Shown here: positions 26,049 to 33,989 of the stretch, piece by piece
How the letters are laid out: the number at the start of each line of letters is the position of its first letter
Numbering within the stretch: position 1 is the stretch's first letter
Source of the DNA: Nodosilinea sp. LEGE 07088
GTDB taxonomy: Bacteria > Cyanobacteriota > Cyanobacteriia > Phormidesmidales > Phormidesmidaceae
Length of the DNA stretch: 35,007 nt
Direction of reading: 5' to 3'
Assembly: GCF_015207395.1 (NCBI RefSeq)
Contig: NZ_JADEWX010000047.1
Coordinates: forward strand, 1-35,007
Translations under genes and position numbers: made by a program
Notes under the pieces: generated by a model
Seen by the model: only the letters and a program-made list of their open reading frames with translations
Database searches by the model: none
What the model was told of the DNA's origin: nothing

Positions 26049-27290
26049 ATGACAGACTGGCAGCTGATTGAGGGGGGCATTACCGCCCCTAAGGGGTTTC
26101 AAGCAGCAGGCATTGTGGCGGGGTTGAAGCTCTCCGGGACCCCGGACTTAGCGCTGATTTACTCAGACTGCGAAGCGATCGCAGCGGGCGTCTTCACCAC
26201 CAGCCACGTCCGCGCCGCCTGCGTCGACTACTGCCGTCAGCGCCTCGAAGCCCGGCCCAGCGCCCGCGCTGTGCTGGTCAATGCCGGGCAGGCCAACGCC
26301 TGCACCGGCAACCAGGGCTGGATCGACACCGTTGAAAGCGCTGCTGCCCTCGGTACCGCCCTCAATCTCCCTCCCGAAGCCGTGCTGATCGCCTCTACCG
26401 GGGTAATCGGCCAGCGCATCAAAATGGATCGGCTCAAGGCTGGCATTCCCACCCTGGTAGATAGCCTCTCCCCCACTGGTTCTGCCGCCGCTGCCGGAGC
26501 GATTATCACCACCGACCTGGTGCCTAAGGTGGTGGCGATGGAGACTACTATTCACGATCGCCCCGTGCGCATCGGCGGTATTGCCAAGGGCTCGGGCATG
26601 ATTCACCCCAACATGGCCACCATGCTGGCTTTTATCACCTGCGATGCCACCGTGTCGCCCACCCTCTGGCAAGACATGCTGCGCCGAGCCAGCGATCGCA
26701 GCTTTAACCAGATCACCGTCGATGGCGACACCAGCACCAACGATACCCTCATCGCCCTGGCCAATGGCGAGTCACGCACCCCTGCCATCACCGATGCCGG
26801 GGCCGAAGCCGACCAACTAGAGGCCATGCTGACTGCCGTATGCCAATATCTAGCCAAGTGCATTGCCCGCGATGGCGAAGGAGCCACCTGCCTGATCGAG
26901 GTCACCGTCGCCGGGGCTGTCACCAATGCTGCCGCCAACCAGGTGGCTCGTACCATCGCCGGGTCATCCCTGGTCAAGTCTGCCATCTTTGGCCACGACC
27001 CCAACTGGGGCCGCATTGCCGCCGCCGCCGGACGGGCGGGCATCACCTTTGACCAAAGTGACCTGCGGGTGCAGCTGGGCGACATACTGTTAATGGAGCA
27101 CGGCCAGCCCTTGGCCTTCGATCGCCCCGCCGCCAGCGCCTACCTGACCCAGGCCACTCAGGGCGACTACCTCAAAACCGACACCGTCGCTATCCATGTC
27201 ACCATTGGTGACGGGCCCGGCAGCGGCCAGGCCTGGGGCTGCGACCTGAGCTACGACTACGTCAAAATCAACGCCGAATACACGACCTAG
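26049..27290 (+). CDS. argJ: bifunctional ornithine acetyltransferase / N-acetylglutamate synthase ArgJ
   Basis: A 413-residue arginine-biosynthesis enzyme that transfers acetyl from N-acetylornithine to glutamate, recycling the acetyl group. It is a self-cleaving Ntn-type protein. The autoproteolysis site is in PNMATMLAF, cutting before Thr191, the catalytic nucleophile. The oxyanion pair is the STGVIG loop. The C-terminal half shows FGHDPNWGRIAAAAGRAG and ends in the conserved short NAEYTT. ATG 26049 (MTDWQLIEGG) matches the family start. Stand-alone; the tRNA-Gln gene lies 67 bp downstream. Confidence 0.97.
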   Translation: MTDWQLIEGGITAPKGFQAAGIVAGLKLSGTPDLALIYSDCEAIAAGVFTTSHVRAACVDYCRQRLEARPSARAVLVNAGQANACTGNQGWIDTVESAAALGTALNLPPEAVLIASTGVIGQRIKMDRLKAGIPTLVDSLSPTGSAAAAGAIITTDLVPKVVAMETTIHDRPVRIGGIAKGSGMIHPNMATMLAFITCDATVSPTLWQDMLRRASDRSFNQITVDGDTSTNDTLIALANGESRTPAITDAGAEADQLEAMLTAVCQYLAKCIARDGEGATCLIEVTVAGAVTNAAANQVARTIAGSSLVKSAIFGHDPNWGRIAAAAGRAGITFDQSDLRVQLGDILLMEHGQPLAFDRPAASAYLTQATQGDYLKTDTVAIHVTIGDGPGSGQAWGCDLSYDYVKINAEYTT

Positions 27291-27309
27291 GCTGGTGACA
27301 GGGATGATC

Positions 27310-27340
27310 TTGACACTGGCGCGGCATAAGCTGCTATATT
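27310..27340 (+). promoter_or_regulatory. promoter of tRNA-Gln
   Basis: TTGACA (27310-27315) and TATATT (27335-27340), spaced 19 nt, end 16 nt before the mature tRNA. The spacing is slightly long, but both boxes are good sigma-70 matches. Confidence 0.6.
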
Positions 27341-27356
27341 AGCAAAGCGATAGCAT

Positions 27357-27428
27357 TGGGGTGTCGCCAAGTGGTAAGGCACCGGGTTTTGGTCCCGGCA
27401 TTCCTAGGTTCGAATCCTAGCACCCCAG
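27357..27428 (+). tRNA. tRNA-Gln (anticodon TTG)
   Basis: A 72-nt cloverleaf: acceptor TGGGGTG pairs with CACCCCA, D-arm GCC..GGC, anticodon stem CCGGG/CCCGG with loop TTTTGGT giving TTG, and T-arm CCTAG-GTTCGAA-CTAGG. The first-base U and overall sequence match bacterial tRNA-Gln. CCA is not encoded. The mature 3' end is 1 nt from the stop codon of gvpG on the other strand. Confidence 0.97.
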
Positions 27429-27429
27429 T

Positions 27430-27675
27430 TTATTCATCTAAATCCTCTTCGTCTTCAACGGCCTGAATGGCCAGCAAGATTTCTTCTTCTTGGGCCTCAA
27501 AGTCTGCTTCAGACAGCTCGCCCATGTCAAAGGCCAGCTGTAACGCCAGAAGCTGTTTTTGCAGACTCGCCAGATCGTTGGTAGAGATATCGGCCTGTTC
27601 TAAGATCTTGTCAGCAATCCAGCTCACCCCTTCGATAGGGCCAAGCACCGGAGCAAATAGAATTTTTAGCAGCAT
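27430..27675 (-). CDS. gvpG: gas vesicle protein GvpG
   Basis: An 81-residue protein matching GvpG: the start MLLKILFAPVLGPIEGVSWI is characteristic, followed by LQKQLLALQLAFDMGELSEA and an acidic C-terminus. GvpG is a small accessory protein needed in gas-vesicle assembly, thought to work with GvpF/L as a nucleation or chaperone complex. It is directly downstream of gvpF/L (24 bp). No GvpA/J/K/N/V/W genes lie in this window. Confidence 0.92.
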   Translation of the reverse strand: MLLKILFAPVLGPIEGVSWIADKILEQADISTNDLASLQKQLLALQLAFDMGELSEADFEAQEEEILLAIQAVEDEEDLDE

Positions 27676-27699
27676 AGTCTTTACCGGGGGAAAGGGCAG

Positions 27700-28434
27700 C
27701 TACTGGAGCTGAGCAAAGTTGTAGGGGGCTGTGAAGTTGTTGTAACGAATGCGCAGGCGATCGCCAAAGGACTGATCTACAGTATCAATGGCCTGACCAA
27801 ACTCGGCTTCACTATTCCATGGAATTAAGAAGGCCGCGTTGTAAATCATCACGTCAGTCTGGGGAGGGTTTTCCAGTACATCCTTCGCGAGAGGGGTCAG
27901 TACCTGGCGAAACTGCTCAACAATACCCTGCTTGCGCTCTTCTAGGGCATTTTCAATCTGTTGGCCAATGAAAATGACCTGCTCCATGCCTAGTTGGGTA
28001 CCTTCCAGCTGGTCACGCTGGGCTTGTAAATCGGCGTTTTCGACCATCATTCGCTCTAACTCAGTGGACGGATCCCACTGCACCTTGATGCTCACCTCAC
28101 GGCAGCCATTAAGCCTTTCAAACAGCTGTACCAGGTCTTCGGCGTGGGGTTCTACCAGATCTGTCTGCACCTGCTCCCAGCTTTCGACGATTAACCCAAA
28201 CTGCAGCGGCAGCAGCGTACGGTGGCCTTGCTCCATCGCTGCTTCTAAGACCTTTTCATGACCCAGCAGGTTTTTGCGGCTCGACAAATAACGCTTTTGA
28301 CAGGCAATAGAGTAAAGAAACGTAAAATCACCCAGTTGCTTAACCTGCATAGGTTGGGCATCGAGACCGTCTAGGGGCAACGCGGTAGGGCCAGGGGCCG
28401 GAAAAATACCGTATAAGTAGTAGCGATCAGCCAT
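27700..28434 (-). CDS. gvpF: gas vesicle protein GvpF/GvpL
   Basis: A 244-residue GvpF/L-family protein. Seen: MADRYYLYGIF opening, the HEKVLEAAMEQGHRTLLPLQFG block typical of the N-domain, and the C-terminal LLIPWNSEAEF-like region with YNNFTAPYNFAQL. GvpF binds the structural protein GvpA and prevents its premature aggregation. An upstream in-frame start at 28464 adds ten residues without family support; ATG 28434 is preferred. It heads a two-gene unit with gvpG. F versus L cannot be separated here. Confidence 0.92.
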   Translation of the reverse strand: MADRYYLYGIFPAPGPTALPLDGLDAQPMQVKQLGDFTFLYSIACQKRYLSSRKNLLGHEKVLEAAMEQGHRTLLPLQFGLIVESWEQVQTDLVEPHAEDLVQLFERLNGCREVSIKVQWDPSTELERMMVENADLQAQRDQLEGTQLGMEQVIFIGQQIENALEERKQGIVEQFRQVLTPLAKDVLENPPQTDVMIYNAAFLIPWNSEAEFGQAIDTVDQSFGDRLRIRYNNFTAPYNFAQLQ

Positions 28435-28590
28435 AGATAGCTCTTGGGGGGATGCCTCTAGCATGCCCCAAATCCCTCGGTTCTGCGACAGGGTTTGCTA
28501 TGGGATGTGGCATCCTCTGGCCTGTTGATTTGAAGAGGGAAGTCGCTATAGTGTTTGAGGCGTCGTCTTGGCAGGGAAGAGGGTTAAACC

Positions 28591-30390
28591 ATGGCAAAGG
28601 CAGCAATCATTCATTGGCCCCATCGGCTCGCCTGGATAAGCCACACCAAACGTCTGATTGTCCTAGTGGTGCTAATGGTTGTAGGCTTCATCAGCACGGG
28701 GTGCGACCTCACTTACTTTGCCCAAGCAAGTACCGATGTGCCCCGACTTGTGCTCAGCGTGCTCAGCGATCCCAAAACTTTCAACCCTGTTCTTAGCCAA
28801 GAATCGCCCAATATTTTTACCTTTACCTTTGAGGGCTTAACCACCACCGATGGTGTCACTGGGGAGACTGTGCCAGCTCTAGCCGAAAGCTGGGAGATTG
28901 CCGATGAAGGCAAAGTTCTGACCTTTACCCTGCGCGATGGGCTGCAGTGGTCAGATGGCGAGCCCCTTACCGTTGACGATGTGATCTTTACCTACGAGGT
29001 GTTGTTTAACCCAGATATCCCCACCAACAGCCGCGACGGGTTTCGCATCGGCACCGAGGGGCAATTTCCCCAGGTCAACAAGCTAGACAACCGTCGGGTG
29101 CAATTTATCCTGCCCGAGCCCTTTGCGCCCATGCTCGAAAATACTAGCCTAAATATTATTCCGGCCCACATTTTGCAGCCTACAGTGGACGCCGTAGATG
29201 CCCAAGGTAACCCGCAGTTTCTCTCAACCTGGGGTACCGATGCCCCCCCCAGCGAGATTGTGGGTAACGGCCCCTATCGCATCACCCAATATGTTCCGGG
29301 GGAGCGGGTCATTTTTGAGCGTAACCCTTACTATTGGCGGCAAGATGAGCAGGGCAACTCTCAGCCCTATATCGAGCAAATCGTCTGGCAAATTGTCAGC
29401 TCTACCGATACGGCCTTTTTTCAGTTTCGCTCGGGTGGGCTTGACTCGGTGGGGGTGCAGCCTGACTTTTTCTCACTGCTCAAGCGCGAAGAAAATCGGG
29501 GCGACTTCACCATTTACAATGGCGGTCCGGGGCTAGGCACTAACTTTTTTGCCTTTAATCTCAACCGTGCTAGCCGCAATGGCACCCCTGTGGTTGACTC
29601 AATTAAATCAGCCTGGTTTAACAACGTGGCTTTTCGTCAGGCGGTCTCTTTCGGCATCGATCGCCAGACCATGGTGAACAATATCTTTCAAGGATTGGGT
29701 GAACCCCAAACATCTCCAATATCGGTACCCAGCCCCTTTTATGCACCGCCTGAGCTGGGCATTCCCGCCTATGACTACAACCCCGACAAGGCTCGTGATT
29801 TGTTGCTGGCTGCTGGCTTTCAGTACAACGCTGCCGGGGAACTACTCGACGAGGCGGGCAACCGAGTGCGCTTTACGCTGATCACCAACTCCGGCAACAA
29901 AATTCGCGAATCGATCGGGTCGCAAATCAAAAATGACCTGGCCAAATTGGGCATTCAGGTCGATTTCCAACCCCTGGCGTTTAATGCCCTAGTCGATCGC
30001 CTCACCGACAGTCTGGAGTGGGAGGCGATGGTCTTGGGGTTAACCGGTGGTACAGAGCCCAACGGCGGCGCTAACGTCTGGCTGCTAGATGGGGCACTCC
30101 ATGCCTTTAACCAAAATGCTGGCCCGGGCCAAGACCCCCTGGAGGGCTGGCAGGCAGCCGACTGGGAGCGCCGCATTGCGGATTTATATATTGAGGCTGC
30201 CCAGGTAATTGACTTTGACCAGCGCTTTGAGCTTTACAGAGAAACCCAACAGCTCACCCAGGAGTATTTGCCATTTATGTATTTGATCAATAACCTATCC
30301 CTCACTGCCGTGCGCAACCGGGTCGAAGGAGTCAAGTACACGGCCCTGGGCGGTGCCTTTTGGAATATCCATGAGCTGTCGGTAGACTAG
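28591..30390 (+). CDS. peptide/nickel-type ABC transporter substrate-binding lipoprotein
   Basis: A 599-residue SBP_bac_5 (DppA/OppA family) protein. Signal helix residues 21-37 end in lipobox STGC (Cys38), so it is lipid-anchored in the periplasm. Family motifs: ETVPALAESWEI, FTLRDGLQWSDGEPLTVDDV, GNGPYRI, FRQAVSFGIDRQTMV and the C-terminal YLPFMYLINN. It binds peptides or similar solutes for uptake. No permease or ATPase gene is next to it; the fused ATPase at 4.8-6.7 kb is a plausible partner. The stop codon falls inside one copy of a direct repeat. Confidence 0.94.
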   Translation: MAKAAIIHWPHRLAWISHTKRLIVLVVLMVVGFISTGCDLTYFAQASTDVPRLVLSVLSDPKTFNPVLSQESPNIFTFTFEGLTTTDGVTGETVPALAESWEIADEGKVLTFTLRDGLQWSDGEPLTVDDVIFTYEVLFNPDIPTNSRDGFRIGTEGQFPQVNKLDNRRVQFILPEPFAPMLENTSLNIIPAHILQPTVDAVDAQGNPQFLSTWGTDAPPSEIVGNGPYRITQYVPGERVIFERNPYYWRQDEQGNSQPYIEQIVWQIVSSTDTAFFQFRSGGLDSVGVQPDFFSLLKREENRGDFTIYNGGPGLGTNFFAFNLNRASRNGTPVVDSIKSAWFNNVAFRQAVSFGIDRQTMVNNIFQGLGEPQTSPISVPSPFYAPPELGIPAYDYNPDKARDLLLAAGFQYNAAGELLDEAGNRVRFTLITNSGNKIRESIGSQIKNDLAKLGIQVDFQPLAFNALVDRLTDSLEWEAMVLGLTGGTEPNGGANVWLLDGALHAFNQNAGPGQDPLEGWQAADWERRIADLYIEAAQVIDFDQRFELYRETQQLTQEYLPFMYLINNLSLTAVRNRVEGVKYTALGGAFWNIHELSVD

Positions 30391-30510
30391 TACTCCGATG
30401 CGGCAATAACCTAGCTGTTGACTTACGCGGAAACCCTTATGAGGCCTGGGGTTCCCGTTCTGCCTTCTTACTTCTGCCTTTCGGTACTAGTACTCCGATG
30501 TGGCAATATC
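30386..30510. repeat. 25-nt direct repeats exactly 100 bp apart
   Basis: ACTAGTACTCCGATGCGGCA with AATAAC (30386-30410) recurs at 30486-30510 with two changes. The first copy contains the stop codon of the substrate-binding protein gene. Between them lies TTGACTTACGC followed by pyrimidine-rich TTCTGCCTTCTTACTTCTGC, sequences that recur in intergenic DNA of filamentous cyanobacteria. Probably one interspersed repeat element or the edges of one. Confidence 0.7.
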
Positions 30511-31006
30511 TCAACCGGTTAGCTCATGGACAGACTGGTCAGCCTGAAGGCCTGCGATCTGAATAGTGTTGTTAATTGTGCCGTCGAATACAGTCCCAAC
30601 ACCCTGTAGTCCCGACATCTTATCTAGAGATTGTTTGAGTACAAAAAAGCCAGTGCTAAGTGACCTAAATACTCGTCCCCCATGGCATAAAAGCTAGCGG
30701 CTTACCCCCTCCTAGAGTGGGGAACCCTCAGAACTCAGGCTATTTGAGGCTGAGTACATCGCTAATGGCGCAAGCACAATTACCCGCTTAAACAGCGACT
30801 GACCCCCTGCTATAACTTCTTTTACACCCATCTAACGCCTTTATCTAACGTCTATTTAGGCAGAACTCCAATCTCTGAGCTGAGGTGTGCAGCATTGTTT
30901 GGAATCTGCTTTGCCTAGGGCTTTGCCTATTGACGGCTACGCTATCGGAGCCCTGATCTGTCTGAAATCCTATTTGGGAAAACGAGGCATACCCTCGTTA
31001 GTTGTC
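30391..31006. other. intergenic region downstream of the binding-protein gene
   Basis: About 615 bp. The first 120 bp are repeat sequence; the rest has no confident gene. CCCC/GGGG hairpin candidates occur around 30705-30725. A reading frame open from 30887 joins the methyltransferase, but its first 40 residues look non-conserved. Confidence 0.4.
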
Positions 31007-31681
31007 ATGAACAACTTTATGCAAAGACTGCGCCTCGATACGGTGACACCATCTGTATCTGATATGCCCTTGTTTCCAAGGCGATGGGCCGAATACTATC
31101 AGGTAGTTACCGGGCGACCTCCCCGCGAAACCCTGTTGATGGCCTTAGATCACTTCAACAGTGAAGCCCTCTCATGCTCTCGTACCACGGTTGGATTTGC
31201 GGTAGATCTAGGCTGTGGCGATGGGCGCGACACGGCAGAGTTGCTGCGGTGCCACTGGCGAGTTTTAGCGGTGGATGGAGAACCCGATGCGATCGCCCTA
31301 CTGCGCAATAACCAGAACATTGATCGAACCTATCTAGAGACCCGGGTGCAGCGATTTGAAGACCTTACCCTCCCGCCCGACGTGGACTTAATTAATGCAA
31401 GTTTCTGCCTGCCCTTTTGTCCGCCAAGCCATTTTTCAGAACTCTGGAGAGAAATTGAGACTGCCCTGAGGCCGGGCGGGCGGTTTTGCGGTCATCTTTT
31501 TGGCGATCGCGACTCTTGGGCTGTCTTCCCTGACCTGACCCACCATACCCGCCAACAGATCGATCAGCTGTTGACTCATTTTGAGGTAGAGCTTTTAAAT
31601 GAAGAAGAGCACTTAGGCAAAACGGCCCTGGGCGAAGAAAAGCACTGGCATCTGTACCATATTATTGCTCGCAAGCGTTAG
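31007..31681 (+). CDS. class I SAM-dependent methyltransferase
   Basis: A 224-residue Rossmann-fold methyltransferase: SAM-binding motif I VDLGCGDGRDTAELL, motif II acidic residue in VLAVDGEPDAIALL, post-I segment VDLINASFCLPFCPP and the late motif LRPGGRFCGHLFGDRDSW. The N-terminal PRRWAEYYQVVTGRPPRETL block is shared with a small group of cyanobacterial methyltransferases close to the TehB/UbiE type. Substrate unknown. ATG 31007 is chosen over the frame start at 30887. Convergent with cnfR; a MITE-like element lies between the two stop codons. Confidence 0.85.
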   Translation: MNNFMQRLRLDTVTPSVSDMPLFPRRWAEYYQVVTGRPPRETLLMALDHFNSEALSCSRTTVGFAVDLGCGDGRDTAELLRCHWRVLAVDGEPDAIALLRNNQNIDRTYLETRVQRFEDLTLPPDVDLINASFCLPFCPPSHFSELWREIETALRPGGRFCGHLFGDRDSWAVFPDLTHHTRQQIDQLLTHFEVELLNEEEHLGKTALGEEKHWHLYHIIARKR

Positions 31682-31686
31682 GTCCC

Positions 31687-31791
31687 ATACCAAATCCGGA
31701 CCGCATAACCCCGATTCAGAAAAGGCCAAACCGTAGGGGCAAACGACGTTTGCCCTGTCCAATTAGGGGATAGCCAAACAGGATTGGGTAT
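31687..31791. mobile_element. 105-bp MITE-like element with terminal inverted repeats
   Basis: Ends ATACCAAATCC (31687-31697) and GGATTGGGTAT (31781-31791) are inverted repeats with one mismatch. In the middle lies a perfect palindrome, GGGCAAACGACGTTTGCCC (31737-31755). There is no coding capacity. The right-hand terminal T is the last base of the cnfR stop codon in plus-strand order. Size, ends and internal palindrome fit a miniature transposable element. Confidence 0.65.
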
Positions 31792-33392
31792 CAGGTGATG
31801 TTTAAAGCCTCGCGGAGAATGCTCTGATCCTCCGCATTGACATTAAATCGGCCTTTTTCGATATCTCGAATCCAGCTTTGGCTCTTGCCCAGGCGCTCTG
31901 CCAGGGTGCGCTGACTCAGGTTTTGCTGCTGGCGGGCCGCGCGAATGTCTTCCCCAGAAATCTGCCCCGACCGACTGTTGGTCGGGGATTGATTATTGCG
32001 CCGTCGCCGTTGTTTGCTCGCCCGTTTGGCGGTCTGCTGCCATTCGTCAGATAGCTCAAAACCCAAAAGCCGCCCATTCAGCAGCCGCTGCCATTTGTCG
32101 CGAGGCGCTTTATCCGTCAGGCTCAGGGATTGATTGGCATCGTTGGCCCAAAACTCTAGCGCTTCATCGGCATCGTCAGGGATATCGGCCACTCTAGCCC
32201 ATAGGGGTTGGATTTCGAGGGGATAGGTCTCTGGGTCAAACTGGGGTTTGAGCCCGTAATAGTAAAGGGTTTCGAGATCACTCTCAAACGTTTTCAGCAG
32301 CCGTTTGTGCGCCCCCCGTACTGTAGCCGCCTCGTGCAACCGTTTTTCGCCGTAGGCAATGCGCAGTAGGGTTCGTACCGTCATCCGTTGATCGCTCCCC
32401 AGTCTCAGCTTAAACAATAGCCACAGCAGTAGCCGTACAGAGCCTTCGTGCTGCTGCCAGTTGCTCATCACCTCTGACAATAGAGACTGGGGCAGAGAAC
32501 CGTACTGGTAAAAAGCCGCGTGGTGACGATAGTCTCGCTGGTTGAGAAAATGTCGGGCCCAGATCCCAGCTTTGACGGTAAAGCTTAGACCGATGAGATG
32601 CTGATCTCCTGCTGCATCCTCCTCAAAATAGTATTCGGTATTCACCAGGTGCCAGATGGGATGTTCGTCTAGCGTGAAGGACTGCACTTTACCCTGGCGT
32701 GGCCAATCGATAGTGGCTAGAATCTGGCAGCACTGGTTAACCAGGCTCTTGATCAGGGTAAGCTTTTCGAGTTTGGTTAGGTCTTTGCGCTTATCTAGGC
32801 CCAGGTACTGTTCGATGTGCTGGTCATTGAGCACGAAGGGTTCTTCCCAGGCATAGGTGACGTTAGTGGCGTAGGCCGCAAAAATCAGGTGAACACAGGT
32901 CGCTCGCAGGTCAAAGTTGGTGAGGGCAAACTGTCCTTCAGCCTCGGTCATGGGCGCAGGAGAGGTCGCTTCAGGGTTGGCAGCCAATCGAAACCGGAGT
33001 TGCCCTTGGCCCCGGTGCACTGGCCGGTGGTAGCTAAGGTAGCCGTCGCTATCGGCCTGCCAGGGAAGCGTTTGCCGCTGAGCCAAAATGTTGCAGGCTT
33101 CCCACACCACCATGGATGAGGCAAACGGATTCGTTTTGCCGTTGAGGAAAATATCGGGAATGGCCGCCGGTAACAAGCTGCTCTTACAGCGGCCTTTTTT
33201 GGGCTGGAGCGGCGCTAAAGACCCGACGGAGCACACTTCAACGCACCGTGGCACCGCTAAGTCTGGGCAACCATCACAAAGGGTTGGATCAATCCAGTAG
33301 TTGTCTTGCTCTAGGGTCGGCTTGATAGCTCCATTTGGACACTGCGGGCGACAGCTATCACAAACAATACATCCGCCTTTAATTGTGTAAGC
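31791..33392 (-). CDS. cnfR: CnfR/PatB-type nitrogen-fixation regulator (ferredoxin domain + XRE HTH)
   Basis: A 533-residue regulator. Residues 9-19 are CIVCDSCRPQC (C9, C12, C15, C19) and 40-55 CDGCPDLAVPRCVEVC (C40, C43, C51, C55), a bacterial-type 2[4Fe-4S] ferredoxin domain. A large middle domain follows. At the C-terminus, about 478-533, is an XRE helix-turn-helix (IRAARQQQNLSQRTLAERLG, then QSWIRDIEKGRF). This is the architecture of CnfR of Leptolyngbya and PatB/CnfR1 of Anabaena, which activate nif genes under low oxygen, with the clusters as the likely oxygen sensor. Start MAYTIKGG at 33392 fits the family; GTG at 33461 adds 23 residues inside a DNA repeat and is rejected. Divergent from a nitrogenase-associated gene. 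Confidence 0.87.
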   Translation of the reverse strand, partial: AYTIKGGCIVCDSCRPQCPNGAIKPTLEQDNYWIDPTLCDGCPDLAVPRCVEVCSVGSLAPLQPKKGRCKSSLLPAAIPDIFLNGKTNPFASSMVVWEACNILAQRQTLPWQADSDGYLSYHRPVHRGQGQLRFRLAANPEATSPAPMTEAEGQFALTNFDLRATCVHLIFAAYATNVTYAWEEPFVLNDQHIEQYLGLDKRKDLTKLEKLTLIKSLVNQCCQILATIDWPRQGKVQSFTLDEHPIWHLVNTEYYFEEDAAGDQHLIGLSFTVKAGIWARHFLNQRDYRHHAAFYQYGSLPQSLLSEVMSNWQQHEGSVRLLLWLLFKLRLGSDQRMTVRTLLRIAYGEKRLHEAATVRGAHKRLLKTFESDLETLYYYGLKPQFDPETYPLEIQPLWARVADIPDDADEALEFWANDANQSLSLTDKAPRDKWQRLLNGRLLGFELSDEWQQTAKRASKQRRRRNNQSPTNSRSGQISGEDIRAARQQQNLSQRTLAERLGKSQSWIRDIEKGRFNVNAEDQSILREALNIT

Positions 33393-33989
33393 CATAAGCC
33401 TCGGTGAACCATTGTATACATTGAGCCGTTGCCATTGGTCATGAACTAGACCACTCCTCACACCTTCCTAGACCACTCCTCACACCTTCAAGGTCTTACT
33501 CCAGTGGGGAATGACGTTTTGATGAATAAAGGAATAACAACTTGAAGCTTGTTTTTTTATGTCAGTCGATACGATTTTATAGTCATTTTATATTTGCCTG
33601 AGAGACGTTCAGAACGGACATTTCGGATTCAAAAAATGTTTGAAAAATCACGAATAATCGCCCCAAAAATTCAGGAGAACATAACAAAATCTCGACTATT
33701 GCAAGTTCGTTAACTTACCTTAATGTTCATTTACATTCTGTCGTATGGATTGGTTGTATTGCTCTGGGTTGCCCGTTGGGTTGAGTCAAAATTTTGCGAT
33801 CGCAGGCACCTTAATCGATGCCATTTTGTATCAAAAAATACGGAATATTTCTGCTATATCTCCGGTAATAGGAAGTGGAGAGTGTGCAAGCTTTGAGACC
33901 CAATTAGACCTGAAATGCTGAATGAGTTGTCTGCCTGAGGGCAGCTCACCACTCTGGTCTATCCTCTTCACCTATGCTGGGCTTGCTCC
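33393..33989. promoter_or_regulatory. divergent control region of cnfR and the nitrogenase-associated genes
   Basis: About 600 bp, AT-rich, between cnfR and the plus-strand pair. Besides the twin repeat it has an NtcA-like site, GTTCGTTAACTTAC (33705-33718; consensus GTAN8TAC), with a possible -10 TACATT at 33732-33737, although that spacing is shorter than usual for activation. A second possible -10 lies near 33862. CnfR itself would be expected to act on promoters of this kind. Confidence 0.4.
33437..33488. repeat. twin 21-nt repeat containing ACTCCTCACAC, upstream of cnfR
   Basis: CTAGACCACTCCTCACACCT plus T occurs at 33446-33466 and 33468-33488. Each copy contains ACTCCTCACAC (33453-33463 and 33475-33485), the single-stranded core of the cyanobacterial small RNA Yfr1. 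On the plus strand a stem TGGTC/GACCA (33436-33440, 33449-33453) directly precedes the first core, as in Yfr1. On the minus strand the cores read GTGTGAGGAGT, complementary to Yfr1, in the likely 5' leader of cnfR. No strong terminator follows closely; a weak AACAA/TTGTT stem with a T-run lies near 33537-33557. Which strand matters is open. Confidence 0.5.

Noticed and set aside
30887-31006. 40-residue extension of the methyltransferase
   Set aside because: No conservation is apparent, and the ATG at 31007 gives a typical start before the family's N-terminal block.
33393-33461. 23-residue N-terminal extension of cnfR from a GTG
   Set aside because: It begins inside the tandem repeat, and the normal start MAYTIKGG directly precedes the first iron-sulfur motif.
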